59,385 nt of DNA from Paenarthrobacter sp. Z7-10 (lineage in GTDB: Bacteria > Actinomycetota > Actinomycetes > Actinomycetales > Micrococcaceae). Made by a program: the position numbers and the translations under genes. Under the pieces are notes generated by a model, which saw nothing but the letters and a program-made list of their open reading frames with translations, was not told the DNA's origin and did not search any database. Where the stretch lies: contig NZ_JADPVH010000021.1 of assembly GCF_026932795.1 (NCBI RefSeq), positions 1-59,385 of the forward strand, given 5' to 3'. This document shows, in pieces, positions 7,883 through 16,268 of this stretch (within the stretch, counting starts at the first letter, position 1; every line of letters starts with the position of its first letter).

Positions 7883-8154
7883 GATTCTCCTTATAAAAAA
7901 TTGAATGTAACGGGTCGCAGTGCTCCTGCGCTCCCGCGCGGCAGGTGACGTCCGCCCTCAGTTCCGGCCCCGGCGTGTGGAACTCCGCAACGAAGTCCGC
8001 GGGATCGGCAACCTTTGATTACTGGACGAATACGGGAATGCACGCAACTTGAGCCCCTAACTGCCGGCCCGCGGGAAATGAATTCCCGCCAACCGGAGCA
8101 ACTGCGCACGCTCCGCGCCACCTGGCGCCTACCTATTCTATGATCCAGCGCAGT

Positions 8155-8946
8155 TTAAGACCAATCGGTGGCTCCGTCAGTGGCTCCCGGTGCGTGCAGC
8201 TGGGGCCAGCGCGGATTCAGACTGTCGCCCGAGGAAACGCCACGCAGCCGGCGGCCCACCCAGGGGCCGACATATTGGCGGACCCACCGGGCGTTGGCCC
8301 GCAGCGCCTGGCGGCGGCTCAGTTCCGGCGCCGGTTCGATATCCGGGACCTGCAGATCGGACTCGTGCTCCAGCAGGGCCAGCACACGTTTGGCCATGTT
8401 GATGTGCCCGGCGGTGGACAGATGAATCCTGTCCTGCGCCCACATCCGCCAGTCGTAATACTCGCTGAAGCGCCAGAAGTCGGCAATCAGGGCACCGTGC
8501 CTGTCCGCGATGTCCCGTACCAGTTCGTTATAAATCGCCGTCCGCCCGCGCATCGTGCCAAAAACCTTCGAGCCCTTGGCATCGAATCCGGAGAACAGCA
8601 CCACGGTGGCTCCGGAGGCACGCAGCCGTCCCACGCCGTCGTCGTACTTGAGCATCAGGGCATCAATGTCCACAGACGGGCGCAGAATGTCATTCGCGCC
8701 GGCGTAGAGGGTGACGAGAGTGGGTGCCAGCGCCACCGCGGCCTCCACCTGCTCGGCCATAATCTGGCCCAGCTTGCGGCCGCGGATAGCCAGGTTCGCG
8801 TACCCGAGTCCCGAATCAACCCTGGCCAGCTCCTGCGCCACCCGGTCCGCCCAACCGCGCACCGCATTGGGCAGGGTGCCGTCGTCGTCTCCAACGCCTT
8901 CGGTGAATGAGTCGCCAAGGGCCACGAATCGGGTGGAAAACTCCAT
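8155..8946 (-). CDS. SGNH/GDSL-family hydrolase
   Basis: The 263-residue protein carries the SGNH blocks: VALGDSFTEG (Ser nucleophile), YAGANDIL (GxND) and DRIHLS near the end (Asp-x-x-His). It is probably an esterase or lipase-like hydrolase with unknown substrate. I chose ATG 8946 because GGAGG lies six bases upstream; an in-frame ATG 36 bases further out has no such site. No signal peptide is visible, so it is likely cytoplasmic. It diverges from the MFS gene at 9064. Confidence 0.9.
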   Translation of the reverse strand: MEFSTRFVALGDSFTEGVGDDDGTLPNAVRGWADRVAQELARVDSGLGYANLAIRGRKLGQIMAEQVEAAVALAPTLVTLYAGANDILRPSVDIDALMLKYDDGVGRLRASGATVVLFSGFDAKGSKVFGTMRGRTAIYNELVRDIADRHGALIADFWRFSEYYDWRMWAQDRIHLSTAGHINMAKRVLALLEHESDLQVPDIEPAPELSRRQALRANARWVRQYVGPWVGRRLRGVSSGDSLNPRWPQLHAPGATDGATDWS

Positions 8947-9063
8947 GCTGAACCTCCGCACAACGGATTTGGATATGCTCATCCAAGGTTACCGGCGACT
9001 CTGGGACGTCAAACGCGGCCAGCAACCGCGCGACCGTACAACGAAGAGGACGCGCTGAAAGCC

Positions 9064-10491
9064 TTGAACCCGCCGGCCACGATTTGGAGCCCCGCGTACC
9101 GCAGCGCCACGGTGGGGTTGTTCAGCCTCGCCTTTTTGGTGGCCTACTCCGTCTCGGCCATCACCACAGCGATGCCCCGGGCTGCCCATGAACTGCACGG
9201 CCTCAATCTGTACGGTCTGGCCTTCGCCGTCACAATGGCCACGTCGGTGGTGGCGATGACGTTCGCGGCGCCTTGGATTGAACGCGCCGGACCCGGCGTC
9301 GCACTGATGGCCGGCATCGCGGTGGATTGCGCCGGGCTGCTCGTGGCCGCCGCGGCACCAACCATGGAAGTGCTGGTAGCCGGCCGGGCGGTTCAGGGCA
9401 TCGGCGTGGGGTTGGAGGGCGTGGCACTTTATGTGGTGATCGCCAGGGTCTTCCCGGCAGCGATCCGGCCCAAAATGTTCGCCACCCTCTCGGCGGCCTG
9501 GGTGCTGCCGTCCATCATCGGTCCGGCCATCAATGGTGCAGTCACGGACCAGTTTGGATGGCGCTGGGTCTTTGTCACGGTTCCGGTTGTTGCCGTCGGC
9601 GCCGTCGCGCTGGTCCGGGCCGGGACCCGCGGCGCCAGCATGGACGCCGGGGAGACTTTCGACCGGGCCGACGACGACGGCCAGCCCGGATTGTCCGCGC
9701 GGACCGGCAGCGCAAGCGGGAACAGCCGAGCTACCGCCCCCCGGAGCGACTTCGGGACAAACAGCATCTGGTACCGGCCGCTCCTGGCCCTCGCTGCCGC
9801 GTGCGCGGTGCTGCTGCTCGGTGACGCCAGCCTGCGCGCGCATCCGTGGTGGCCCGGCGAACTGGCCGCCGCCGTCGTCGTGCTGGTACTTACGGCGCCG
9901 AAGCTGCTGCCGCGCGGTACTTGGCTGGCGCGGCGCGGACTGCCCGCCGTGGTGCTGATGCGCGCGCTGATCGGCACCGCCTTCACGCTGGGCGATGTGT
10001 ACCTGCCGCTGCTGATGATCCAGCAGCGCGCCATGCCGGCGTGGCTGGCGGGCCTGTCACTGACCGTGGGCGGTATCACCTGGTTCGCTGGATCCTGGCT
10101 CGCCGGACGTGGGGTGATGACGCCGCGATTGCGCCTGCAGCTGGGCGCAGTGGCACTGCTGTTGGGCGTGCTCGTTTCCGCCTTGGTGGTGCTGCCCGCT
10201 GTGCCCGTGTGGGTGGCCTGGCTGGGCTGGTGCTTCTCCGGGTTGGGCATCGGCATCTCCTACCCCAGCCTTTCGGTCATTTTGCTCGAGCTCTCGGCAG
10301 CCTCCGAACAAGGCAGCAACTCCTCGGCCCTGCAGCTCAATGAGACGCTGACAACGTCCGCCCTGCTCGGCGTAGTGGGCGCGGTCTTCGCGGCCCTGCT
10401 GAGCACCGGCGGGCTGGGTTTTGTGGTTCCGTTCGGGCTGGCCGCGGTGCTGTCCCTTGCGTCAGTTTTCGTGGCCCGCCGCGCCGCCTGA
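9064..10491 (+). CDS. MFS drug/metabolite exporter
   Basis: The 475-residue protein has about 12-14 hydrophobic segments and the EmrB/QacA-like motif GRAVQGIGVGLEGVALYVV. A hydrophilic, low-complexity loop of about 45 residues (DAGETFDRADDDGQPG and onward) sits between membrane halves and looks expanded. The best start is TTG 9064, with GAGGA about 14 bases upstream, so the start is uncertain. It diverges from the SGNH hydrolase gene. The substrate cannot be read from sequence. Confidence 0.85.
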   Translation: MNPPATIWSPAYRSATVGLFSLAFLVAYSVSAITTAMPRAAHELHGLNLYGLAFAVTMATSVVAMTFAAPWIERAGPGVALMAGIAVDCAGLLVAAAAPTMEVLVAGRAVQGIGVGLEGVALYVVIARVFPAAIRPKMFATLSAAWVLPSIIGPAINGAVTDQFGWRWVFVTVPVVAVGAVALVRAGTRGASMDAGETFDRADDDGQPGLSARTGSASGNSRATAPRSDFGTNSIWYRPLLALAAACAVLLLGDASLRAHPWWPGELAAAVVVLVLTAPKLLPRGTWLARRGLPAVVLMRALIGTAFTLGDVYLPLLMIQQRAMPAWLAGLSLTVGGITWFAGSWLAGRGVMTPRLRLQLGAVALLLGVLVSALVVLPAVPVWVAWLGWCFSGLGIGISYPSLSVILLELSAASEQGSNSSALQLNETLTTSALLGVVGAVFAALLSTGGLGFVVPFGLAAVLSLASVFVARRAA

Positions 10492-10589
10492 CTGCTGCGC
10501 CTGACACGCCACTGTCCGGTTCGGCACCATACGCCTATTCTGAAGATAAGCGCAGGGGCCGCCGAGAACGCCGAATGACTGGAGGCAGC

Positions 10590-11711
10590 ATGGACAATCA
10601 CCCATTCGCACTGGAGGTATCCAGCGCCGCGAAGCCGCGTTCCGCCGTCGTCCGGCGTTCCTCCCCGACATCGAATCCCCTGATCGCGAGCTACTCGACG
10701 CTGCTGAAAACAGTCCGCTCGGACGGACTGCTGCGCCGGCACAGGCGCTACTACATGATCCTGTTCGCGGTGCTCATGCTGCTGTTCGGAGCCGCCTGGA
10801 CCGGATTCGGCTTCCTGGGCGAGAGCTGGAGCCAGCTGTTCATCGCCGCAGCTTTGGGGGCTCTCTGCACGCAATTCGGTTTCCTGGCGCACGAGGCCGC
10901 GCATGGACAGATCTTCTCGACCAAGGGCGCCAACGAGTGGTTCGCCCGCCTGATCGGAACGGGCCTGACCGGCATCAGCTACGCCATGTGGGTGCAGAAA
11001 CACACCAAACACCATGTCTATCCCAATACCGTCGACAAGGACCCCGACATCAAGACCGGCACCGTTGCCTTCTACCCGGGCGGTGCGGCCTCCCGCCGTG
11101 GAGCCATGGTGTTCTTTACCCGCCGGCAGGGCTACTTCCTGTTTCCGCTGCTGTTGCTGCTGGGTCTGGCCCTCTACGGCCGGTCGGTGCGGTTCCTCCT
11201 GAGCCGGGAGAAGGTGGATCACCGGTGGGTGGAGATCCCTGTGCTGATGGGCCGTTACGCCTGCTTTTTGGCGATCGTTTTCTGGTTCCTTCCGCTCGGC
11301 ATGGCTTTCGCCTTTATTGGCGTGCAGGTAGCCGTGTTCGGTTTTTACATGGGCGCCTCCTTTGCCCCCAATCACAAGGGCATGCCCGTGCTGGACGCTT
11401 CGAGCCGGGTGGACTTCCTCAGCCGCCAGGTCCTCACTTCCCGGAACATCGCCGGGGGCAGATTTATGGACGTACTGATGGGTGGGCTCAACCGACAGAT
11501 CGAACATCACCTGTTCCCGGACATGGCCCGCCCGCACCTGCACCGCGCGGCCACCCTCGTCCGGCAGCATTGCCGGTCCCATGCGATTCCCTACACGGAA
11601 ACAAACCTGATTGCCTCGTACGCCATTGTGGTGCGCTACCTCAATACCGTGGGCCTGTCCGCGGGCAGCTCCTTCGAATGCCCGGTCGGAGACCGCTACC
11701 GTCCCTGGTAG
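10590..11711 (+). CDS. Membrane fatty acid desaturase
   Basis: The 373-residue protein has the three histidine boxes of acyl-lipid desaturases: HEAAHG, HTKHH and, near the C-terminus, QIEHHLFPDM, which bind the di-iron centre. Hydrophobic segments lie between the boxes. It introduces double bonds into membrane acyl chains, often for cold adaptation. I chose ATG 10590 over ATG 10575 because GGAGG lies five bases before it. Confidence 0.92.
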   Translation: MDNHPFALEVSSAAKPRSAVVRRSSPTSNPLIASYSTLLKTVRSDGLLRRHRRYYMILFAVLMLLFGAAWTGFGFLGESWSQLFIAAALGALCTQFGFLAHEAAHGQIFSTKGANEWFARLIGTGLTGISYAMWVQKHTKHHVYPNTVDKDPDIKTGTVAFYPGGAASRRGAMVFFTRRQGYFLFPLLLLLGLALYGRSVRFLLSREKVDHRWVEIPVLMGRYACFLAIVFWFLPLGMAFAFIGVQVAVFGFYMGASFAPNHKGMPVLDASSRVDFLSRQVLTSRNIAGGRFMDVLMGGLNRQIEHHLFPDMARPHLHRAATLVRQHCRSHAIPYTETNLIASYAIVVRYLNTVGLSAGSSFECPVGDRYRPW

Positions 11712-11803
11712 CGTTCCGCAGCCACAGCCACGCCCGGCATCGGCGCTGCGTAACGCCGGTGGTAGCGTGGCGCAAATACGCACCAGCAATGATTGGAGAC
11801 ACC

Positions 11804-12073
11804 ATGTCCAGCTCCAACGATGAAAACGCTCCGGATCTTGACGGCGTCATCGAATCTCACGACGACGCGCTGCCCGGACCGACGCGCTCGGGACACGGCA
11901 AAATGCCTGAAAGGCTCGACGACGACGCACTGGCCGCCGCGACCGAACAGGAGCGGGTTGACGCCGGGCTCGAGGACTACGCGCCGAACGAGGTCCCGCC
12001 GGCTACCGACCCGCTGCCTCCGGGCACCAATGAAGCCGTGGACCGGGCGCAGCGCGGACTGACCGAAGACTAA
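11804..12073 (+). CDS. Small acidic hypothetical protein
   Basis: The 89-residue protein (MSSSNDENAPDLDGVIESHD at the N-terminus) is highly acidic, predicted disordered, and has no membrane segment. TTGGAGA precedes ATG 11804. I recall similar short acidic proteins in Arthrobacter genomes but no function. It sits just after the desaturase gene and before the repeat-rich region upstream of the sigma factor. Confidence 0.7.
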   Translation: MSSSNDENAPDLDGVIESHDDALPGPTRSGHGKMPERLDDDALAAATEQERVDAGLEDYAPNEVPPATDPLPPGTNEAVDRAQRGLTED

Positions 12074-12538
12074 GCCGGATCAGCCGACGGAACGGCGTTT
12101 GGGGCGTCCGCCCGGCCCGCGGCCTCAGCATTAGCGGCTGGCTGGGTTCTCCTGCCGCCGTCGAGTTGGATTCATCCTCAGACAACTGCCACATCGGGGC
12201 GCCTGTGGCAGTGGCTGTGGCAGTGCTGTGCACCGGCCATGTGATTGAGGAACATGCCGCATGGCTGCCATGGCAGAGTCTTTTTTTCGACCAGACCAAG
12301 CCATTTCCCTCTCTTGCCAGGACCATTTTTCTCCCCTGGCAGGGCCATTTCCCTCCCCCCCACAGAGGGATTTTTTTCCGACCCGGGGGCGCCATTTCGC
12401 ACTGGGCAGAGCCATTTTCCTCCCCAGACAGACAACCCGGGACCAGTCAAGGGCCTTGCACAATAAGTATGCTTCTGATTTCCTGAAAGAGCGCGCAGGC
12501 ACCTGCCTCACCTCACCGGTTCAGGAAGCTGTTGGAAC
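12074..12538. other. 465-bp intergenic region with phased imperfect repeats
   Basis: No gene is seen. Six imperfect units with a ccattt(t)-cctccc core begin near 12301, 12323, 12344, 12368, 12392 and 12412, spaced 20-24 bp, about two helical turns. They end 100 bp before the sigma factor start and could be a protein-binding array or a decaying minisatellite. Confidence 0.7.
12299..12432. repeat. Imperfect ~22-bp tandem repeat
   Basis: Each unit combines gccattt, a pyrimidine run such as ccctccc, and a purine-rich ggcagag-like spacer. Units differ in length (20-24 bp), so the array is old or diverged. It lies on the 5' side of the sigma factor gene. Confidence 0.7.
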
Positions 12539-13360
12539 ATGACGTATCCAAGAAATCGCGGCGCCAGCATTGAGGCATTCAGCCGTGCCAAAGAGTCAAC
12601 CGGAGCAGTGAAACAGGCCCTGCAGAATGAGCTGGTCCTCGGGCATATGGATATAGCCGACTCGATCGCACGCAAATTCGCCACCCGGGGACGGGACCTC
12701 GCCGATCTTCAGCAGGTGGCCGCACTGGCACTGATAAAGGCTGTCCAAGGCTTCCAGCCCGCTCGCGGAACCGACTTTACCGCTTATGCCATTCCGACCA
12801 TTTCCGGTGAAATCAAACGCTATCTGCGGGACAGTTGCTGGGTGGTCCGGCCGCCGCGCTTCCTGCAGGATCTGCGCACCCTGGCAGCCAAGGAGCGGCC
12901 GCGTCTGGCACAGCGGCTGCAGCGTGAACCGTCCCTGCGTGAGCTGGCCGACCATCTGGAGCACAGTGAGAAGGATGTTGCCGAAGCACTGAACTGCCAG
13001 GGCAGCCTGCGGCCAGAGTCACTGGAGGCGCCGGTCACTGATGAAGGCCTCACGCTGGCGGAGACCATGTTCGACGACGACGGTGCACCGGAACGCACGG
13101 ACGATATTCTCGCGCTCCGGGACGCGGTCCGCGAACTGCCCAGCAGCGAAAGGGAACTGCTGTTCCGCCGCTACTTCCATGAGGAGACACAGCAACAGAT
13201 CGGCCACCAGCTGGGAATGACCCAGATGCAGGTTTCCCGCCTGCTGGCACGGGTCCTGATCAAACTCCAGAACCGGCTGCTGGAAGCGGAGGAACCACCG
13301 GCCGCTGAGCTGGTGCGGACGGCCACCCGGCCGGCAGCCCGAGCCTCGAAGACCAGCTGA
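12539..13360 (+). CDS. SigB/SigF-family RNA polymerase sigma factor
   Basis: The 273-residue protein has region 2 (DLADLQQVAALALIKAVQGF, then FTAYAIPTISGEIKRYLRDS), region 3, and region 4 with a helix-turn-helix (ETQQQIGHQLGMTQMQVSRL). This is the general-stress, sporulation-type branch of sigma-70. It directs polymerase to stress promoters. No anti-sigma partner gene (RsbW-like) is adjacent, which is unusual for the group. The C-terminus (EEPPAAELVRTATRPAARA) is low-complexity, and its coding sequence, stop codon included, is duplicated downstream. Confidence 0.93.
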   Translation: MTYPRNRGASIEAFSRAKESTGAVKQALQNELVLGHMDIADSIARKFATRGRDLADLQQVAALALIKAVQGFQPARGTDFTAYAIPTISGEIKRYLRDSCWVVRPPRFLQDLRTLAAKERPRLAQRLQREPSLRELADHLEHSEKDVAEALNCQGSLRPESLEAPVTDEGLTLAETMFDDDGAPERTDDILALRDAVRELPSSERELLFRRYFHEETQQQIGHQLGMTQMQVSRLLARVLIKLQNRLLEAEEPPAAELVRTATRPAARASKTS

Positions 13361-13432
13361 CGGCGCAGTTGGCTGCCTGCCACCCGGCCGGCAGCCTGAG
13401 CCTCGACGACCAGTTGACGGCGTGTCTGGCTG
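13323..13432 (+). repeat. Tandem duplication of the sigma-factor 3' end including its stop
   Basis: About 53 bp beginning ccacccggccggcagcc at 13323 recur at 13380, a period of 57 bp, with roughly six differences. The first unit ends the sigma-factor gene (TGA at 13358-13360); the second is a non-coding copy in the 153-bp gap before gmhB. Confidence 0.9.
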
Positions 13433-13513
13433 TTGGCGCTGCAGCCAGATCGCCGGGAGAAGTTATCCGTACCCGGGTGTTTAGAGCCGGCTCATTCGGG
13501 GGAAAGCGCTGCT

Positions 13514-14173
13514 ATGGAACTCGCCGATGGAGCCGATGAACCCGCACGTGGGTATCCAGGACTGCGGGATCCGGCAGCACCTGCGCCTAAGGCCATCCTG
13601 TTTGACCGGGACGGCACGTTGGTGGTGGACGTTCCGTACAACCGGCTGCCCGCGTTGGTGCGCCCGCTCCACGGCGTAGCTGGGGTCCTGGCGGCACTGC
13701 GGACGGCAGCTGTTCCCATAGGCGTAGTCACCAACCAGTCCGGCGTTGCCCGTGGGCTGCTGAGCGTGGCCGACGTATTGGCCGTGCACCGGCGGGTCGA
13801 TGATCTTCTGGGCCCGTTCGATGTTTGGGAGTTCTGCCCGCACGGTCCCGACGACGGCTGCAGCTGCCGGAAACCCGCTCCGGGCATGATCCTGCGGGCC
13901 TGCCGGAAGCTGGGTCTGGAGCCAGGGGAAATTGCCGTGATCGGTGACATCGGTGCCGACGTCGAAGCAGCCACGGCGGCAGGCGCTACCGGGGTACTGG
14001 TTCCGACGCCTGTTACCCGGGCGCAGGAGGTGGCTGCGGCGGAACTGGTGGCTCCCAGTCTTGAAGCCGCCGTCAGCGCACTGATGGGATGGGAAGCTGG
14101 CCAGCTCCCGCTGACCTACTCCCTGCCGGAGCATGTGGAAACGCCTGGAGCACCCCGGGGGATGAGCCAATGA
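13514..14173 (+). CDS. gmhB: D-glycero-manno-heptose-1,7-bisphosphate 7-phosphatase
   Basis: The 219-residue HAD phosphatase has FDRDGTLVVDVPYN (Asp nucleophile DxDGT), VVTNQSGVARG, and the GmhB zinc loop CPHGPDDGCSC followed by RKPAPGM. It removes the 7-phosphate from heptose-1,7-bisphosphate in nucleotide-heptose synthesis. I chose ATG 13514 because GGGGGAAAG lies about eight bases upstream. It is the first gene of a run in which four-base ATGA/GTGA overlaps link neighbours. Residues past 185 are divergent. Confidence 0.9.
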   Translation: MELADGADEPARGYPGLRDPAAPAPKAILFDRDGTLVVDVPYNRLPALVRPLHGVAGVLAALRTAAVPIGVVTNQSGVARGLLSVADVLAVHRRVDDLLGPFDVWEFCPHGPDDGCSCRKPAPGMILRACRKLGLEPGEIAVIGDIGADVEAATAAGATGVLVPTPVTRAQEVAAAELVAPSLEAAVSALMGWEAGQLPLTYSLPEHVETPGAPRGMSQ

Positions 14174-15255
14174 AAAGGCGCGTTCTGGTGGCGCGGCTGG
14201 ACAGCGCAGGGGACGTCCTGCTGGCGGGCCCCGCCGTGCGGGCGGTCGCCGGCGGCCGCGGCCGCGGTTCCGGCCGGACCGGAGGCTGCGACGTTGTCCT
14301 GCTCTGCGGACCGCACGGCACCGCGGCCGGTGCCCTGCTGCCTGGCGTGAGCGAGCAGTACACCTGGCGCTGCCCGTGGATTATTGATCCGGCCCCGCCT
14401 GCCACCGCCGGCCTGCTGGCCGAGTTGGACGGCTTCATCCGGCGCGCGCGCATTGATGAGGCCGTCATCCTGACCTCCTTCCACCAATCACCGCTGCCGT
14501 TGGCCCTGCTCCTGCGTCTGGCAGGCGTGCAGCAAATCACCGGGGCGTCCACGGATTATCCCGGCTCGCTGCTGGACATCAGGCTCAAACCGGGCGAGGA
14601 CTTGGCGGAAGACCAGCCCGAGAGCGAGCGGGCGCTGGCCATCGCGGCGGCGGCCGGTTATGACTTGCCGCCGGACGACGACGGCCGGCTGCGGGTCAAG
14701 GGCGTTCCGGATGCTTCGGAGCTCGTGGGCCGGCAGCCCTATGTGGTCGTGCACCCGGGAGCGGCGGTGCCTGCCAGGGCTTGGCCCGCGCTGCATCACG
14801 CGGCCGCCGTCGAACTCCTCGATGGAGCCGGTTACCGTGTCATCGTCACCGGCGGCCCCAGTGAAACGGCGCTCACCGCGACGGTGGCGGGGGTGGCGGC
14901 CCTGGATTTGGGTGGCCGGACAGACCTGCCGATGCTGGCCGGCGTGCTGGCCGGAGCATCCGCCGTGATCACCGGCAATACCGGACCGGCGCATCTGGCC
15001 GCTGCGGTGGGGACGCCGGTGGTCAGCTTGTTTTCGCCGGTGGTGCCGGCGGTCCGGTGGGCCCCCTTTGGCGTGCCGCTGGAGTTATTGGGTGACCAGA
15101 ACGCGCCCTGTCGGCTTAGCCGCGCCAGGGAATGCCCGGTGCCGGGACATCCCTGCCTGTCCTCCGTCAGCCCGGACGAAGTGACGGAGGCCGTGGCGAG
15201 GCTGCTCAGCGGGCTGGCGTCACTGCGGACGCGGCGGGAAGTAAAAAAACGATGA
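14170..15255 (+). CDS. Family 9 glycosyltransferase (heptosyltransferase-like)
   Basis: The 361-residue protein shows the GT9 pattern VARLDSAGDVLLAGPAVRAV at the N-terminus, HPGAAVPARAWP mid-sequence and TGNTGPAHLAAAVGTPVVS towards the end. GT9 enzymes transfer heptose from ADP-heptose, as in the WaaC/WaaF family. ATG 14170 overlaps the gmhB stop (ATGA). In a Gram-positive organism there is no LPS acceptor, so the acceptor is unknown; a cell-wall glycan or glycolipid is the likely kind of target. Confidence 0.88.
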   Translation: MKRRVLVARLDSAGDVLLAGPAVRAVAGGRGRGSGRTGGCDVVLLCGPHGTAAGALLPGVSEQYTWRCPWIIDPAPPATAGLLAELDGFIRRARIDEAVILTSFHQSPLPLALLLRLAGVQQITGASTDYPGSLLDIRLKPGEDLAEDQPESERALAIAAAAGYDLPPDDDGRLRVKGVPDASELVGRQPYVVVHPGAAVPARAWPALHHAAAVELLDGAGYRVIVTGGPSETALTATVAGVAALDLGGRTDLPMLAGVLAGASAVITGNTGPAHLAAAVGTPVVSLFSPVVPAVRWAPFGVPLELLGDQNAPCRLSRARECPVPGHPCLSSVSPDEVTEAVARLLSGLASLRTRREVKKR

Positions 15256-16268
15256 GAATCCTGCTCTGGCATGTTCACGGCGGCTGGACCGACGCATTTG
15301 TCCGCGGCGGGCACGACTACCTCCTGCCGGCAACGGCCGAGGGCGGTGTCTGGGGCCTTGGCCGCGCCGGACGGGACTGGCCGGCCAACGTTCGAAATGT
15401 CGATCCGGCCGCGCTGCGGAACGCTGAGGTGGATGCGGTCATCCTGCAGCGTCCGGAGGAGCTCGCCGCCTGCGAGCGCCTGCTGGGCCGGCGGCCCGGA
15501 CGCGACGTACCCGCCTTTTATCTGGAGCACAACACGCCCAAGGGCAATGTCCCCAACTCGGTTCATCCAATGGCGGATCGGACTGACATCCCGGTGGTCC
15601 ACGTGACGCACTTCAACAGCCTGTTTTGGGATACCGGCGCCGCACCCACCCTCGTGATCGAGCACGGCCTGGTAGACCCCGGTCAGCTTTATACCGGCCG
15701 GCTGCCCCGGCTGGGGGTAGTGATCAACGAACCGGTGCGACGTTGGCGGGTCACCGGCACCGACCTGCTGGCGCGCTTTTCGCAGGTCGCTCCGCTGGAG
15801 GTTTTCGGCATGGGCGGCGCGCTGCTGCCGGCCGCCATCGGGTTGGGACCGGACGCGCTGACCATCCGCGGTGACCTGCCCGGAGACCGGCTGCATCGGG
15901 AGCTGAGCGAATGCCGGGTATATCTGCATCCACTTCGCTGGACCTCGCTGGGGCTGGCACTGCTGGAGGCGATGCATCTGGGCATGCCGGTGGTGGCGTT
16001 GGCCAGCACCGAGGCGAGCCGCGCCGTGCCACCGGAGGCCGGCGCAATTTCCACCAACGTGGACGAGCTCTGTGCGGCAGCGGCGATGCTGCTGGCGGAC
16101 CCGGAGGAAGCACGGCGGCGGGGCAACATCGCCCGTCAGGCGGCATTGGCGCACTATGGTTTGGCCGCCTTCCTGCGCGCCTGGGACAACGTGCTGGGTG
16201 ACGCGGGAACGCACCCGGCCGCTGGCAGCGGCGCGCTTTTGGCAGCGAGGGAGAGGAGCCCACGGTGA
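15252..16268 (+). CDS. GT4-like glycosyltransferase
   Basis: The 338-residue protein starts MRILLWHVHGGWTDAFVRGG, has FYLEHNTPKGNVPNS, and near the C-terminus RWTSLGLALLEAMHLGMPVV, the nucleotide-sugar-binding segment of GT-B enzymes (GLALLEAM). The canonical first E of the E-x7-E pair is replaced by other residues. It overlaps the GT9 stop by ATGA and the next gene by GTGA. Donor and acceptor are unknown; context suggests a step in the same heptose-containing glycan. Confidence 0.82.
   Translation: MRILLWHVHGGWTDAFVRGGHDYLLPATAEGGVWGLGRAGRDWPANVRNVDPAALRNAEVDAVILQRPEELAACERLLGRRPGRDVPAFYLEHNTPKGNVPNSVHPMADRTDIPVVHVTHFNSLFWDTGAAPTLVIEHGLVDPGQLYTGRLPRLGVVINEPVRRWRVTGTDLLARFSQVAPLEVFGMGGALLPAAIGLGPDALTIRGDLPGDRLHRELSECRVYLHPLRWTSLGLALLEAMHLGMPVVALASTEASRAVPPEAGAISTNVDELCAAAAMLLADPEEARRRGNIARQAALAHYGLAAFLRAWDNVLGDAGTHPAAGSGALLAARERSPR

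Noticed and set aside
10260-11789. A 509-codon frame antisense to the desaturase
   Set aside because: The plus strand has clear histidine boxes, and the antisense product is His/Gln-rich and unlike known proteins.
12299-12432. Repeats that could look like a CRISPR array
   Set aside because: Units vary in length and sequence, there are no unique spacers of constant size and no cas genes nearby.
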